DNA of 64,000 nt from Litomosoides sigmodontis (lineage: Eukaryota; Nematoda; Chromadorea; Rhabditida; Onchocercidae), in the NCBI GenBank assembly GCA_963070105.1, contig OY718805.1:10389652-10453651 (forward strand). The letters run 5' to 3'. The notes below the pieces were generated by a model. That model had not been told where the DNA came from, did no database searches, and saw only the letters and a program-made list of their open reading frames with translations. The position numbers were made by a program, and so were the translations under genes. Positions within the stretch are counted from its first letter, which is position 1. Each line of letters starts with the position of its first letter. Positions 40,101 to 55,800 of the stretch are shown in pieces.

Positions 40101-43100
40101 AAAGATTCAGCATTAATTTCCCTAAGGTTGGTGTAGGTTTTAAATCTTCACTCATGTATTTTATGATCAGAGCTGAAGCTTCAATCCTATCGATTCCAAT
40201 TTCAATTTCTGTTTAACTAAAACGATTACGCTTACATGCTATGGACAGTGTGAAGAAGGAGAAGGAATGGAAAAGTACGGAAATTTAAGATCGTGCGCGA
40301 TCGATTGAACATAACGAAGGGAAGTGAATATTTTCTCTTCTAATCGGTTAAAGATTATTAAAATGTCGTTTAACTGCAGCCCTTTTTCCTCTTCAACTTA
40401 TCATCTGTTATTATCAGTGAAATGCATTTTCGAATTGTGCAGGTGCGTTAGAAGCGAATGGTGGAAAGAGGGAAGGATCAGAGAAGGCAAACGGAAACGT
40501 ACAATACAATATTCCTTCATTTACTTTTGCAGGGTGAAGGAGCGGTGAGGAGGAGAAGCTGAAGAGAAGTTTTTGCCAGTAAGATCGTTATAATTACAAT
40601 GATATTAAAAAAATTCAAACTAAAATTGTTTCCTTCATAAACTGAAACTTTCACTTTCAATTCTCAAATTTGAATCGCTTCGTTTTTGTTCATTTTTAAA
40701 CGCTGATTTTGGCAAAAGAAACATTTCCAATTGCTAAATTAATATTTCAGGCCATATATTTTATTTGGTTGTTTAAAGGAGCAAGAAGTAGATGATAATA
40801 AAGAACTGGTTAAAACTACGAGAAAGGTGATTAGGCAGGCAGTATACCTGCCGGCAAGTTGCTTATTAAAAGAAATCATTTTATTTATTTCAAATCTTCC
40901 CAATGTGAGGAGATAAAAATTATTTGAAATATAAATGTTTTATACATTGGAATAATGCGAGTACCAGCAAATTTATATTCCTTTCCATTTTATGCAATAA
41001 GTTCGGAAGCTACCTGGCCCAGCTTGAACCTGATGATCCTGTTTTGATGGCATACGTAACGATGTTCGAGTTGGACCATTCCTCACACACAATGTATCAC
41101 CGTCATCGCTAAGTGCTAGTTGTGGTACCGGATGTCCACCGCCCAATGTGTGATAGACGGCATGCTGCCCACAATCATTGTAACGCGGTGAGCCTGCCTG
41201 CAAGATAACATTCAGTGGAACGACCTCAACGGCAAATGTTATTTCGGAAAAACGGTGAAACAAAAATATCAGAAGAAGAAATCGAAAATGAGGTCGTTTC
41301 CAAGTGATAGAGTTGATCTGAGGATATTTTGATAACGACTGCACGATGAGATAGCAAATGTTCGAATGGACAGCTGCGCATGAAATGAGTGCACTCGACG
41401 AGGGACAAAGAGCAACAAAAAAGATTGGAACTGAAAGGTCGTAGAAGTGTTTGGAAAAAGGAATCGGAGAAGTGCTGTAGCAGACTGTTGAATTGTCATA
41501 AATGATATCGATTGGTACTTCACGTCGCGTAGCGCCGACAAACGGTTGATATCTATTAATTAGCAAAAACCCTCAAAAGAACCAACGCTCATTGTCCTCC
41601 GAACTGACATTCGAAGAATTGCTTTAGAACAGTTCTTACCGCAAAACTAAGAAAAATACTTTCAAGCAAAGCAGCTTTGTCGGATTATTCACCGCTTCAA
41701 TCAAATGTGAATTCGACGTGAAGTGATCTGATAAAGCCAGTGAATGAATGCCCTCTTCCTTCTTCTCTCTCCTACTCTCATCATTATCGCTCATTCCTCA
41801 TGGCTCTTTTGTTCCAGTCGTCGATGAAAAGAAGAGGAATGAGTTCAAACTCTGGTGATCTTTGTTCCCCTACTGAAGTGAGGTAGAGCTTCTTACCTTA
41901 TCAGTTATCAGTTGCCATTTATCCGAACAAAATGTGACGAATATGTCATTATTAGACGAGAGCTACAATGTAATATGCAATTCTAATTCATTGAAACAAC
42001 AAGGTAAATGATGATTAAATTATCACTGCACAAAGCAGTTGAAAATTCCCTTCCATTCATTCCATTTCACTTTTTATCAATTAAAATTGATGTTTGATTT
42101 ATGGGAGGAAAATAAGAACAAATGGCCATGTTTACCTGTGCGCTACAAGCAATGCCACGGTAATTTGTACGACATTTCCGAAGTAACTGATCAATGCTTT
42201 CACGTTCTAACATACGGCGTTGTTGCAATCGTAGTGCATTTGAGTTGCTGCCACCACTATGGCTCGAACTGCGCTTTGCATGCACTTGCGACTGTCGCGC
42301 AGCCGCAGCAGCAGCAGTAGCAGAAGCGTACTGTTGTCGCTGTTGTTGCTGCTGCTGCTGCTGCTGATGATGATGATGATGATAATCACCTAATTTGCCA
42401 TAAGTTGCTGCAGCTGCAGCTGCCGTTGCTACCATGGGGTAATCGGACAGCGAACTGTAAGAAGGAATATTTCGCATGCATTATCACCCTGCTCCTCCTG
42501 GCACATGCTTACGTGTGCTTAATTCTGAGGCTTTCGACATTTATAGGTTAAATGCGTACGTACTATCGCATGCATGCACGTCTTTTACTCATCAACATTT
42601 TCGTTTTTTAAATTACCGAAATGTTGGAATAATTTTTGGTGAAATTGTTTTGAAAATAAAACTAAGGTGGAACTGTAGAAGCGATATTCCTCCCTCTTCT
42701 GCTCTTTGCTACTTCAAAGAACTGATAGTATTGGAGAGTATAATTGATTGAGTCATAAATAAGTGAAGCGGTTAGCAAAACAAACCTTCCAGTAAGATCG
42801 TCTGTTGATATGTCGTCGAAATTTTCCGATATCCCACTAGACAATGACGAGCTATCCTCAAAGCTGAAAAAATTAGACAAACTATAATTACAGTATTTAA
42901 GTTGTAGATGAGCGTAGCAGGAGAAAATTAAAACAAAAAGGTAGAAGAGGGAGAGAGAGAACGCGTAAAGAGAGAGAACGGTGGGATGGATGGATGAAGC
43001 ATCGAATTTAAAATATCCTGAATAAGTCACTTTTATCTTATGATATTTATAAATGACAGAAGAGTATCACTCATTAAATGCTAAAAACCCTTCTGCGATA

Positions 43101-46100
43101 GGTAAAAGCGACCGCACTAATCACGTCACATCATTGTTAATATCAGAAATATGCTCAATTACAGGTGTACTATGAGAATCTCTTGTACAGATTGCTTGTA
43201 CCATTTACCGCAACAATTACTAGCGGGTAGTCGTGCAGTGAGAGCAGTAATTGGCAATTCGAGGGAAACTGTTGCGCACAGTGGAAAATTTTCAAAATTG
43301 TAAAAAGCCCACTATTCTAGTTCTTTATTTCCTTTTTTTGCATGCTCGCTTGCCCGCACCACCTTTTCTCATATTCGCATTGTGGAGTTTTTCAAAATCG
43401 CAGGTGGAAATTGTCGTGGGATGAATGGAAGGAAAGTGAGAATGGTAAATGTGAAGGGAAATGAAACGTTTCACCTCAACCGGATAAAAGGAATTATTCC
43501 TTTGTCCACAAGAATGACCGTAAAAGAAATAGCGGACTTGAAAGCGTTTTTCCCTGCTGCTCTTCATCATCACCACTATCAGCATTGTGCTATCACTGTT
43601 ATCACCGTTATGATTAATGGGGCATCAGCTAATCGCACATGAAGGGTCATTAAGACTACCAGTACTGTCATCATTATCACTATTATCAAATAAAATTAAG
43701 ATAAAGAGGCTTGATTTATAAACAAGTCTCAAAATAATTCAGGCCCCTGCCCCTTCCCATTTTATTGCATAGCAAATAAATGTTGCTAAAGGCTCATATG
43801 AGCTTCAAAAAGGAAAAAACAATCAAATAAAAATCAAGAGGTTTGGAAACACGGATTTACTTGACGGAACTAATAGCGCAAATCAAAGAGATGCCACTGT
43901 CGTTTACCAGACGTGTTGCTTTTGCAATTAAGTAATCAGTGGAATTAATATTAATGCACCTGTCCTTTCAATTATTTATCCGTTTGATGATTTATTATTC
44001 CTATGAAAATTTATGTAAATTTGCAGCAATACTTTATGCAAGTAATCTGTGATAAAAGTTAATTTCTCTAATCAAATTGGCACAAAGAAACTAGTTTTTC
44101 AACAAATTACTAAGATTTGATGAAAAAGGAAATATTGAAATTTAGTGATTTTCAGTTAGCACAAATGTAGACATTTAATAATTTGACCTAATTACTGATG
44201 TTTATCTACTTTCAGTATCAAAAAAGAAGGAACTGATACTCATTTAAATTAATAAAATTAATTAAAACATGTTAACGTGCGGATTCATCGCTTGCAATTC
44301 AACTGAATGCAATTCAGAAGTCAGGTTACATACAAATTCATTTATCACTGGAATTTGAGCTCTTAATCAATTTTATTGTCATTTAACGAACCAATAAGTA
44401 CTATGCTAACAGCACAATCAACCAATGTACCAGTAAACAACAGCGGTAGCGGCAGCTGCTATTATTATAATTATTAATAATGAATGTTTATCGAAGAGAA
44501 ATTGAAATAAAATTTCTTTGAAGCAATTCCGAGGAAAATTTCAGTGAAAGGGTCAATATAATGAAATGGGAAGTGGAAAGAAAGGTTGCTCGACGTGCGT
44601 TTATTGTTAGCAAAGCATTCGCCGCAAAATGCGATAATAAGGCAATTCAACTTCAATAGGACACGACGCAACGCGACACGTTCTTTCCATCAAGGAAGCA
44701 TAAAGTGTTGAGGAATGGCTTTTCCCAACTTTATGCCACCCTGCCTACCTCCTCCCATCCAAACCCCTGTCAACAATTAGCACTGGAAAAAAAGGAACGC
44801 CACAAATGATGAAATTTCATTTGAAAATAATTTAACCGTTTATGCTGCTTTGCAAATATATGTTTCTTTTTTAACGAATTAAAAATTTCAAAATTTTCGA
44901 AAAACTGCTTGTTTATCAGAGTTTTTTTCGAATCTAACTAAGCTCACATAATGAAAAATTGCTAAAATTTAGAAATTCTGAAGTAGCGAATTGCTACTAA
45001 CACTAATTAATAGAACAGAACAATTTTAGCGGTTTTCCTACAACTAATTATGCACATATGCCATAAAATGGGAAATTTAAGTGATTACAGTGAATAAATT
45101 TCATTCAATTCAAAAAGCATACAGAAATTTAGGTGAAACGAAAAAAAATTGCACTAAACGTGAAACATATAGGAAAATTCCACAATAACAGGTCAGATAA
45201 CACTATTAGTCGAAACTGTTGCTAGCAGTGCCGCCTGACGTGTCCTGAGGATATACTGTTCCAAAAGTGACCCGTGACAACGGTCATCTTGCAACAAAAA
45301 AATTCCTAAGCTCTCTCGTAAAACCACGAAATAATGGCGAGGAAGAGGGAGAGGGGAAAAGAGGAAGGAGTGAGGGATTGATAGGAACGATTTGGTAGAA
45401 TGGAAAAATTGAGCGACGAAAGAACGGCGGAAAATCGCTTAGTCATCGAAGTGCTGCGCGTAGGTGCAGGTGTCTACGTTTGTAATATGAAACTGACCTC
45501 GGCTATGAATGTTTGATTTCAGATTTGAATTGATCAAACTTCTGCTTTTTATAAAGCTCTAAAATTTTCTAAATACTAAGGAAGGATTATGCGATAAAGT
45601 CGTCCTGCGAAGTGTTGCAAATCAAATAGCCTGTGGCACAGACACGTCCGCTTATACCTCAGTCTGAAGAGTGATTTGATTCAATTGTATGAGGGAAAAT
45701 GGTTAATGGTGCTGTATGTCATGCTTGAAGTAATTTTAAATTAGTGATATATTAGTACTAAGACAGATAGGGCAAATGTCATTTAGTGGGGAATATGAAT
45801 CCTCTTCCATCGATATCAGGAGTGGAGGAAACAGGACAACCGTCAAAGATGAGGATGAGAGGCTTAGTCTTATTTCCATTCTCACTTAACTGAGACCAAT
45901 AGATGATCCGTCACTCTTATTTCTCGCCTTTTCTCTACCACTTCCTCTCTCCCTCTCTTCCGTTCCTTTCCTTTCTTCCCGCTGCGAAGTTAGTTTAACT
46001 TTGTAAAATTTTATCTTTACGAATGATTGAAAGATTAATTCATGCAGCATAAGCAAACTGAGCCACTCACATATTTCAGTGAAATACGAGAACACAATTG

Positions 46101-49100
46101 GCTAAAATCATCGTCGCTCACTCAGTAAATACGTTCTGCAGTGTAATTCATAAAATAATTTAAATTAATTTTGTTGATAATAAAATCGTGGGAAGAAAGA
46201 AACGATCGATTAATTTGCTTCATCTGTCAGAAGATTTCAATTTATGCTTTCTTTACAAAACCTCTCCTACATTTTCTTCGCAATTTTAATCTTTCCTTTT
46301 CCAACATCCCTACTCATTTGTTTTAGCAAATATTTTTGCGTGCATACAAATGATTTAAGAAGTGAATGAGAGAGAGAGAGAGTTCATTAACTATGCAGGA
46401 CAATTAATAAGTGAGGGTGCAAAATTTTTGCTAAAACAGCAATTGAATTCCATTTAAGTAAGAACTGCGCCTTGAGTGAGACAAGTCAGTACGCACAATA
46501 TTCCTTCCGATCGATCGCATCATTGATCATCTCCAACAAGTTAAAGTAATTCCTCTTTACCGCACTAATCTCTATATTATTCATCCTTTAGAGAAATCAC
46601 GTTTTTACGTCAATAACAGGCATAAATATTAAAGGTGAATAGTGCTGCGTAAATAGAGGTGGGACTTAATTTGATCAAACTTAAGCAAAAAATGCAAATT
46701 GAAAAGAAAGAAAACGAAAGGATGGGACATCTTAGTTGTTGAAAGTTGAAAGATGCAAGAGACTTTGTCGGCAGCAGTATGTTATGACAATAGGGGGAGA
46801 GATGAACGAAAGCAATCATTTCACAACGCGAATGAAAAGAAAGTGGAAACTTAAAAAATAAATTTTTTTTGAAAATCTTTATCAAAAGAGGAGAAAAAGA
46901 GGGAGAGAGATATGAGATGAAAATTGTAACATCGCTGATGAATCACTGTCTCGTATACGACTGAGAGTTACGGTGTAGTATTTGCACGATTTTGTTGAAA
47001 TTATTCGGAGTAATTTGGAGAAGTAAATCACACTGATCCGTTAAAAGGGAGATAAATTATAACAATCTTAGTTGTGGTCAATGGTCAAGGCCGAATAAGC
47101 AAGACCTGGCACCACTACCGCACCGTCAAAGAAGGCCTGCATTCAGGTTCCTCTCCTCTATGCACACAACCAGCAAATAGAAGGGTATGACTCATAGCCT
47201 GAATTCAATTCAATTCAAGCATTAGTCATAGATGAATTGGCGTAATAAAATGGGTGAAAGACTATTCTACGATTTCGGCTGGAAATCCTGGACATCATTC
47301 AAAGCCTGTCCTAAGCGTACATCTTCCCAACCACAAATAATTATTCATAACCACATTGGCCTAACGAACAGCTATCAAGCGCTTGGACTAATTCTGCTAG
47401 CAACGGGCTGGTACTGTCATTAGAAGTAATGATCAATCCTATCCCATCAACCAGTTTCATCCATAAGCAAACGACATAATTACAACGAGTGGTGCTTGTG
47501 AGTAAAGTAATCCATCATCATTCCATGGACTGCTTCACTCGTAGATTCACTGATAAGTTTCACTTTGACGGTGTCGCTTAACCAATTTCTTAGTAAATTA
47601 CAACCAATTAGTTATTCAACAGAGGACAATTTCATCTCTGGAATAAACGAATGTACGAACCAATGCTGAAGACAACGCAATCATGTACTGAAGTCTTCTG
47701 CTTGCAGTAATTGAATAATTTTTAAAGCAAATAAATTTAAGTAAACAAATGAAGGAGCATTTACAAACTGCTTAACAATAACAAAACATTTCCATATCCC
47801 AAATCCACTGCTGCCCGATGTCCGGTATATTATTACTATCATTGCTGTTATTATCATGTTTCCGTTATCCTTGTTAATTTCTGCTGAGTACAAAACAACA
47901 TGCAAAGTTAAATATTCATAACTAAGTTCAGAATATGATTTATATACATGCATTCTCCCTGGTCTTGGTTGGAAATGATTAAGCAAACATTTGAATAATT
48001 ATCATACCGCTAAATTGAGAGATATTGAAAAGGAAAAGACATGAAACTATTTTGAAAGAAAATTTGAATTTCATTTTCAGGTGGGAGCAAGTTGCCGGAT
48101 CAATGAACTTTTAGAAATAAATCGGAATTTTTCAGCATTTTCGAAGAATAGCTGCGACCCAAATCAGAATTATTTCATTTCATTCAAACCATTTTATTCA
48201 TTGGAAAATATCCTCAAAAGAGAAAGTGTAATTGCCGTTGTCGTTGCTCTTATTGTTGCTGTTGTTTTTGACACCGATGTTCCCTTCTAAGGGAGACAGA
48301 GGCAGAGAGAGGGGAGGAGAGGAAGAACAATTTGGAAAACGAATAAGCATAAGTAATTGGAAAGGGAAATTAAAAGTTGAAGGTAGGCGAAAGTATAATT
48401 ATCACACACCGTTTAGTGGCAAAAATTGTCAGTTTAGCTACCACTTTTTTTGAGCAAGCAACTGAAGTTAAGGATTGGCTGATTGTTGATAATACTAATT
48501 ACATTGAGGACTAAGTACAATTCGCAATAATAATTAAATAGAAATTAATGGTTCTTTGGTTATATGCATGAACATGGAAATGTCCTCATATAAAATTCCT
48601 TCATTTTTAAACTGATGGTTAGTTCAAAATTCATCGAAAAAGATTTCAAGTCTAATGATCATTTGATCGTCAACTGTATTGGTAACAATATATTGTTAAA
48701 GCATTGATTCTTACGAATAATTTAAGGAAAAATTGAAAACAAAGAAAATTGCATTAAAATAGGTATAATAAGCATTAACGTGTAGTTAATTTAAGGCTAT
48801 TGAAATTTTCAACAGATACTAATTTCATATCCTAATTAATTTATTTTTAAACTAAAAAAATTTGACTCCTAAAGAAGATATATCGAAAAACCAATTAACA
48901 AAACATTGGCGTTAAAAAGAAAAAAAGAATATTTTCTAGAAAAAAGAATATTTAATAAATTGAGAAGTTTTTTATGCAAATTGATTGCCAAAATGCTGCA
49001 ATATTCGTTTCACATAAATGGAAAAGATGCATTAAATATTAAAATAGTTTGAAATATGAAATAACTGACTAATTTAAATTGGAAGCAGGAAGCGTAAATG

Positions 49101-52100
49101 ATGGTGAGAAAAAACAGGCGGAAAGCAAAAGAAACAAAAAAACACTTTTGAACTTTCACGAACCTGTCGTTGAAATCGTGACTTCGCTGTCTCACCGCTT
49201 CAAGTCCTTCCTTGAAACGCGCCTGCATTTTACGAGCGTACACTGTAATTCCGCCTTCGCTTATGTAACCATTTTTAACATCTGGAACAGTAGTCATAAA
49301 GAAAGTTTTGCCTTGTGTGAAATGCCGCCGAGGCTTTCTTTGCATCTAATTGACTTAATGAATTTTCCCTAACATACCGCCTCTCAATGAAAGCTGTGAG
49401 AAATTTATGACAACAACTGAATAAAATCCCGAAAAGCTTACTAAAAGGAAATAAACTTAGCCTGATCGTTCGTTCGTTCGTTCGAAAATTTGCATTTAAT
49501 TAATTGTTGAGAAACTTTGGGGATAGAATTCAACCCTTCTCTATCAGCGAATGTAAGCAGGTAAAGTGAGGTTCATTCAGAATTTGCCTAAATTTCCACT
49601 TTCCCTTCTTAACAACAGCATGCGAAGTGTCAATTTAAATATATAACAGATTTCATGTCAACTAGTAATTAATTCCATGCCTTATTCTCTTTCAGTCGTT
49701 CCGTTTGCAATGGAATATTAACAATTACTACGAAATATTTTGTTGATTTGAAGCTCACTCTATGCATGATTTGGAAATAATTTTTGAACTAAACTTCATT
49801 CATACAAAATTTTAGGGAAAAATATTGGAAAGCACATCTCAAGTCACATAAATAATAATTCAAATATTAATGATAGCTCTGATTGTATTCTTGTCAGCTT
49901 TCATTATTTTATACTAAGTTATATTAAACGTTTAAATTGCCAGAAATCAGTTTGCACAGTCAGTTTACCTACAAGTAATCCAAAAATTTTTTTATTCTAA
50001 ATTCTCCTTGGAAAACTTTATTAGCTTAATTTTATTAATTTTTCAATATTAATTAGCTCTGACATAGTCTTTTAAATGTCACAAAACATACGAGGATATC
50101 GTAATATTCCCTCTCAGAAATCGAATTTTTAAGATTTGTGTTTTTTCGAACATTTAAATCACGTCAAATGTAATTAATATCACTGCAGTGACTCACCAAC
50201 TACCAATGAAAACATTTTGCTAAGTTTGTCTCACTAACTTATTCATCAGAAAACAATAATATTATTAGAGCTATCTAAGGGGTGGTGGTCAGCGAAACAA
50301 AATTTTGTTTAATTATTTTAAAATGAGTTCAAACATGCAACAACAACTTATCATCGTCAAACTGATACAGTAGGTCTTTTTTAAAAGAAGAAAAGTAGTT
50401 GTCAGATGAACTAAAAGGAAGAGTGGTAGGAAGAGAGCGACAGGTGACGACACTTTGATTCACCTTTCTGTAGTTGCACTTCCAGTGGTCATCAACAGTT
50501 GGAGCGATTGCTAGCCTTTCTTTACCCTTGCCGTTTTCAGCGAAGTTATTAGTGGACTGGAAGATTAAACGATGAAACGATGAAGTTGAAGAAAGAAGGA
50601 AAGGTTGCTTAATCTGCTCCTCATTTACATTTAAATATAAAGTACATTTAAAGGTCAATGCACCTATTTTGCTACTTAGCGAAAGGATACGAAAAGTATA
50701 TTCTGAGATGTCTTTTCAACTGCAATGACTTGCTAGCTCCTCAATCACCGGAATTTCCTTCTAAAAACTAAGTTGTTCTTCAAACTGCTTTATTCATTTA
50801 ATGCACTTTTTCGCATTTTCAGAATTAGCGAATTCACCAAACTATTTCACCTAAGTAACTCAAGGCTGAATAATTAATTTAAGCGTGAATTAATTGGTGA
50901 GAGATCAAAGATAAAATGGCCATTTTCACACGAAATATTGAGCCACCGATCAGTGATGTACCAGAGGTAGTCGTCGGAATGATGAGATAAGAGTAGCTAT
51001 AAGCATGCAGTAGGAATTAAAACTGAAAATAGAAAATATTCAGTAATTTCTCTTTAGTCTCGAGTAACGTAGTACATACTTGGATGAATTTGATAAAATA
51101 AAAGGGGAAAAGGAGTGCTTCCCATCGACAGATGAATAGACTAGAATAAATTCAGCCAAGTGGCTTTTCTTCCTTTAATTATTAGCTTGTCTTCTATGGC
51201 TGACTATAAATCTATGAGCTAAGTGGATTAAAGCTACCATTTCCTATAAGCATCCCTCACCGTGTATCGAAAGAAGCAAAAGATCATGTTTACGTAAATG
51301 ACCGATTATATTTTTATCAATTATTACCATTAGCAGCAAACCGACCGCAGTAACTTGCGAACAGCGATGTGCCGCTTTTCTTACTTCTACTTGCAGTAAT
51401 GCAATTGGGCAGTTTCAGTACTTTTCACCAAGTGGTAGTCGTACCAATCAGTGCCACATCATTTCCGACATGTTCGGGCGAAGAGGAAGGAAAGGATGCT
51501 TAGAGATAGAAGTTTTTTCCTCTTTACAGTGATTCGCAGCTGGAGGTTTTTGAATTGGAAAGATAATAGAGTCGGTTGGCTCATTAGGCCCGTAGCACGT
51601 ACTTTAAAGAAGAACTGATTGAAATGAATTTGGATGGCTATGATAACATTTTAACAATTTAAGCACAGCTTTATCATTCACCTCCATTTGCATACCTTCA
51701 CATTAGGGCCCTTTCAACTAGCTAATTGACACACATGCATGTCAGTTCAGGGAGAGAAACTATTTTCCGGCTATATGAAAGCCCACCGATGCATTTTCCG
51801 CTTTCATTTCTTTAATATCTTGAGGATTAGTAGGTCCAGTAATTATTAAATTATATTAAATAAATTCAATTAAGTAAAATACTAAATATTAAATAAATTT
51901 AAATGATAAGCATCCATTCGTATCATCCTTTTGCCATGTGCGAATTAATCCTTACAATCATTTACTACCAAATTACTTACCAGCCATCGATAATTCCGGA
52001 ATGGCGACATTAGCTGTAAATAATGATTCACCCTCAGATAAATAACCGGATGGACGATGCGGTGCACCACATCGGATTGTTGTAGAAATGGAGTCTATTG

Positions 52101-52770
52101 AATCATCGCTGGTCGAGCTATCTCGAAGTGATCCTACAAGTATATCTATTTATACGGAAAGGTCAAGAAGGAAAGCACAGTTAGCCATAATCGCCAGAGA
52201 TGTAAACAAAAGGAAAGGAATAGTAGGTGGCAGTGTTTATGACCTTTGATACCAACATTTCAAGTTTCAGTTGAAATCTTTCAATTCAATTTAAACGTAT
52301 CAATTCTTCAATATTTTTCAAGAAAACGGATGTTGTAGCAATTAATCAACGATTAAATTTAATTTGACAATGTAAAAAAGATATTTATTTGGATAGGAAA
52401 TATTGCAATTGCAATTGAATTTCTCGTTCGACGAAATTATTACCTTATAATATATAAATTTTGTGTTGATAGGATTAAACCTAGTGGTTGGTTAAATTAA
52501 TTATTCAATTCATTGTCAATTTGTAATTATTGGTGGCAAACAAATTTCCAGCACTTACTACCGAATAGCCAAATTTCATCAATTACTACAACGATGTCAG
52601 TATGAATAGTAATAATTAAAAATATGACTAATGAACATGAAGAGTGTTGGACTTTTCCATCTGTTACTCGGATATCGGGTAGTATTAAATAATGGAACAA
52701 AGATAGTTAAACAAAATGGATGGTTCTGCAAAAACATTTGAAAATGATTCAAAGACACACACACACACAC

Positions 52771-52836
<66 letters not shown>

Positions 52837-55800
52837 AATATTTTTCTTGTAGGACTGTCGTTGAACCGTAAGAGGTGACCCAATAATTAACCTAAAGTTG
52901 GAACTTTTCCATGCACAGGACATCATGCATGATAAGGGATAGGCGCACAGGTAACAGTGGTAACAATGTAACGCAGTAGAAGGCATCGATCATATCATTA
53001 TCTCATCTAATGACCGTGCCAAATATTCATCGAATTTCTCCGCAATTCGGTTCGGCTAATTACACTGATGGTGCTAGCCGGATTTGCTTTCATTTTCTTA
53101 TTGCAAGGCATTCATCCAACAGCACACTTATCGTTATCAGTTTTCGGATATCAAAATGTCCGCCCACACCAACAAGTTGTTAAACGAAACAAGTATGTCA
53201 GTGGGCTATGTAGTAAAATGCTATCAGAATTCGGTAACTGTTGAAAAGCGAAAGGCCTAAAAGCAAGTGTGAAAGAGCAGTATATGTGCGTGCAGTACAA
53301 ATGTACCTGATGTTAAAAGTACGACAGGTGCGCTCCCCGTAACACCGCAACAAATGCTGCCCAATGCATTCGTGAAGCATTGACAACATCGCCTCCCACC
53401 TCGTCCGGAAAACTTGCTAACAAACACGCTTCACATTGCACACACGTAATGTTTAACTTCAAATTTAGGAATACGATATGAATGACACAAGGAAAATACG
53501 CGAATCATAAGGCATATTAAATTATAAATAATTACCCTTTTGACGCAAGTATACAAAGATACACAAATTTTGAAAAGGAAGAAGCAGAGAGGGCAAAGAA
53601 GACGGAGGAAATGAAGCAGTTAGGAAAAATGGAAAGCTGGTAAAATATTAATTCGAACTCTAAGTGTTTCTCATGGACAGTATCGATTACTGCGATAAAA
53701 CACTTTTAGACGTTTGAAAATGACAGCAGCAAGTTTGTTTAGAAATTTCTGAATACAAAAATGCACGACTCAAAGCGCACATTTCCCTTTTCTGTAAGCA
53801 AAGGTTTTTCACGCCAACTACTGACAGCTAAATATTGAATATATGTTTTCTCTGAAATGTATCGCTTCTACCAAAAAAAGTTGAACGATATCTGCGAAGC
53901 TTCCCACTTGTGGCGATCTTCACAAAGAAGAGAAACCGCAGGGATATGTATGAGAGAGAATCTGGCGACTTCAGAATGCAACGGAAACTTAATTTCAAGA
54001 GGAAAGGTTCACCGTTTCTAGCAGAAACATTTTGTCGATATGTTTTCCCATTTCTTACGACATTATAAGGTGGTGGTACTAATGGTACGATCGGTTCCAT
54101 TGGACGAATTCCTTCGAGATCGGATCCCGAAAAGGTGGAAATGTTGCTCTTTGAAGTGGTGGTGGTAATTTCCGATGTCGCCACGCCACAATTAGAATCA
54201 AATGCCGTCTCCAAATGGCTATTTGTCCGTGCAGGTGGCAACGGTCTAAAGAATGATAATGAAGGTAGAGGCCTAATGATGACGGAACGAGTAAATAATA
54301 AGACGTCAATTAACCTAAAACATTTCCCACCATTGCTACACTTCCTACATTCCCCAACAACAATGAATCCATTTTTCAAACAATGCATCTGTGGTGTACG
54401 AGAAATCAATTCAGCGCAAATAATGCAATTAACTTCTCAGTGAAGAAACTTACGGAGGTTTCTTCTCCGCCACAACGGCCTTCGTAGTTGAGTTATGTGA
54501 CAACGAATTCGCTTCTTCAATTTCAGGATTATATATAACACTGACATTATCTGAATCACGACTTCCGGATGTCGTTGATGCATCACTTTGGCTACTGCCG
54601 TCTGAAGGGAAAAAGACATTTAGTATTAGTAACGTATGAGCGTGAAATTCGTCATGACGTGAAATAATTTCCAGTTAATTTACGTGTTACTGCAAATAAA
54701 CAATGTCAACTAATTACTTTTTGTCTAAGTTCTCAATTCTAATGCCGCACGGATTTGAAAGCATACCGGCAATACTGCTGGAAGTTTGAGGCAATTTGAT
54801 AGTTCGGTGACTCATCATTGGACTTACGATACCAACTGTTGGACTTTGAGATGGAACACTACTCTTGGCAGTTTTGCTTGCTATTAGTGTTGATGTAGCA
54901 TTCCCTGCTACTGATGCATTTGACGTTATCACTGTTGCAGTGACTTCAGACTTACTGCCGGAATCTGGACCGGACAGGAGTCCTTTTGACGGAGATGACT
55001 CGCCAGAAGTGGGTGAATTCCGAGGAATTGTCACAGTGGGTGACGTGTATTTATTTGATGGTGGTGCTAAACGTGTAATTTTAGGTGCTGAAATTCCTTT
55101 CACTGCCAGCGTTGGTTTCGCTTCCTGCAATAAACAGAATGAATGAGCTTTAATTAAAAGCCAAAATTTCTAAAAAGAATAATTAAAAACTTTCTCAGTA
55201 CAACTATAACAATGCAGATTTGTCAAATATCATACTGGAAAAAGTGATATTATTATACTTTTACTATCCATTTTATCCTATTTTAGCGCAACAGCAAGCT
55301 GCACACAATCCATCGCACCACATCTGATGATTATCGACGCAGGGCTTTAACAAAGAACAAAAAATTTTGAAATTCTGCAGCGTAATCAAAAAAGAAAGAT
55401 CGAATTGAGAAAAAGCGCCAAAAGAACTAGTAGGATTGAAAGGAAATGCATTTATGCAAATCACTTTGTATCGAACTCGTTCACCACTCACCTTCTTGTT
55501 GAATTGAAGAGATGAAGGAAGGAGAGAAGAAAGCAACAAAATAGCACCTTCCACAACAGTACTATAATTCCTGAGAAGTAGAGATAAAATTTATGATAAG
55601 AATACCGTACATGTGGACTTGATGGTGGTTGGACTGTTCCGCTGATGAAACGATGATTAGCTGTTGCAGAATGCTGAAACGTTAAAGCGGACAGCGTTCG
55701 GGCTCTTGGATGATTTGCGGCGACGGCGCTGCAGGATGAATTCTTCGAGGAAGTTGAGTTGAGACTCATTGAGGATGATTCCGCCGACGAAATGGGTGAT

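Noticed and set aside
40973..41566. A 197-codon minus-strand frame
   Set aside because: Only 41014-41197 is a real unc-53 exon; the rest is intron that happens to be open.
42039..42389. Frames rich in Leu/Ile/Ser or Cys/His opposite or overlapping unc-53
   Set aside because: Frame shadows of the exon that carries the Gln/His/Ala tracts.
52597..52986. 129-codon frame with a long cysteine run
   Set aside because: Translation of the (AC)n(AAC)n microsatellite in an intron.
54057..54062. Donor GTC|GTAAGA in an unc-53 exon
   Set aside because: It looks strong but gives the wrong phase for the next exon; continuing to AAC G|GTGAAC at 54013 restores phase and the conserved VVRNGK block.
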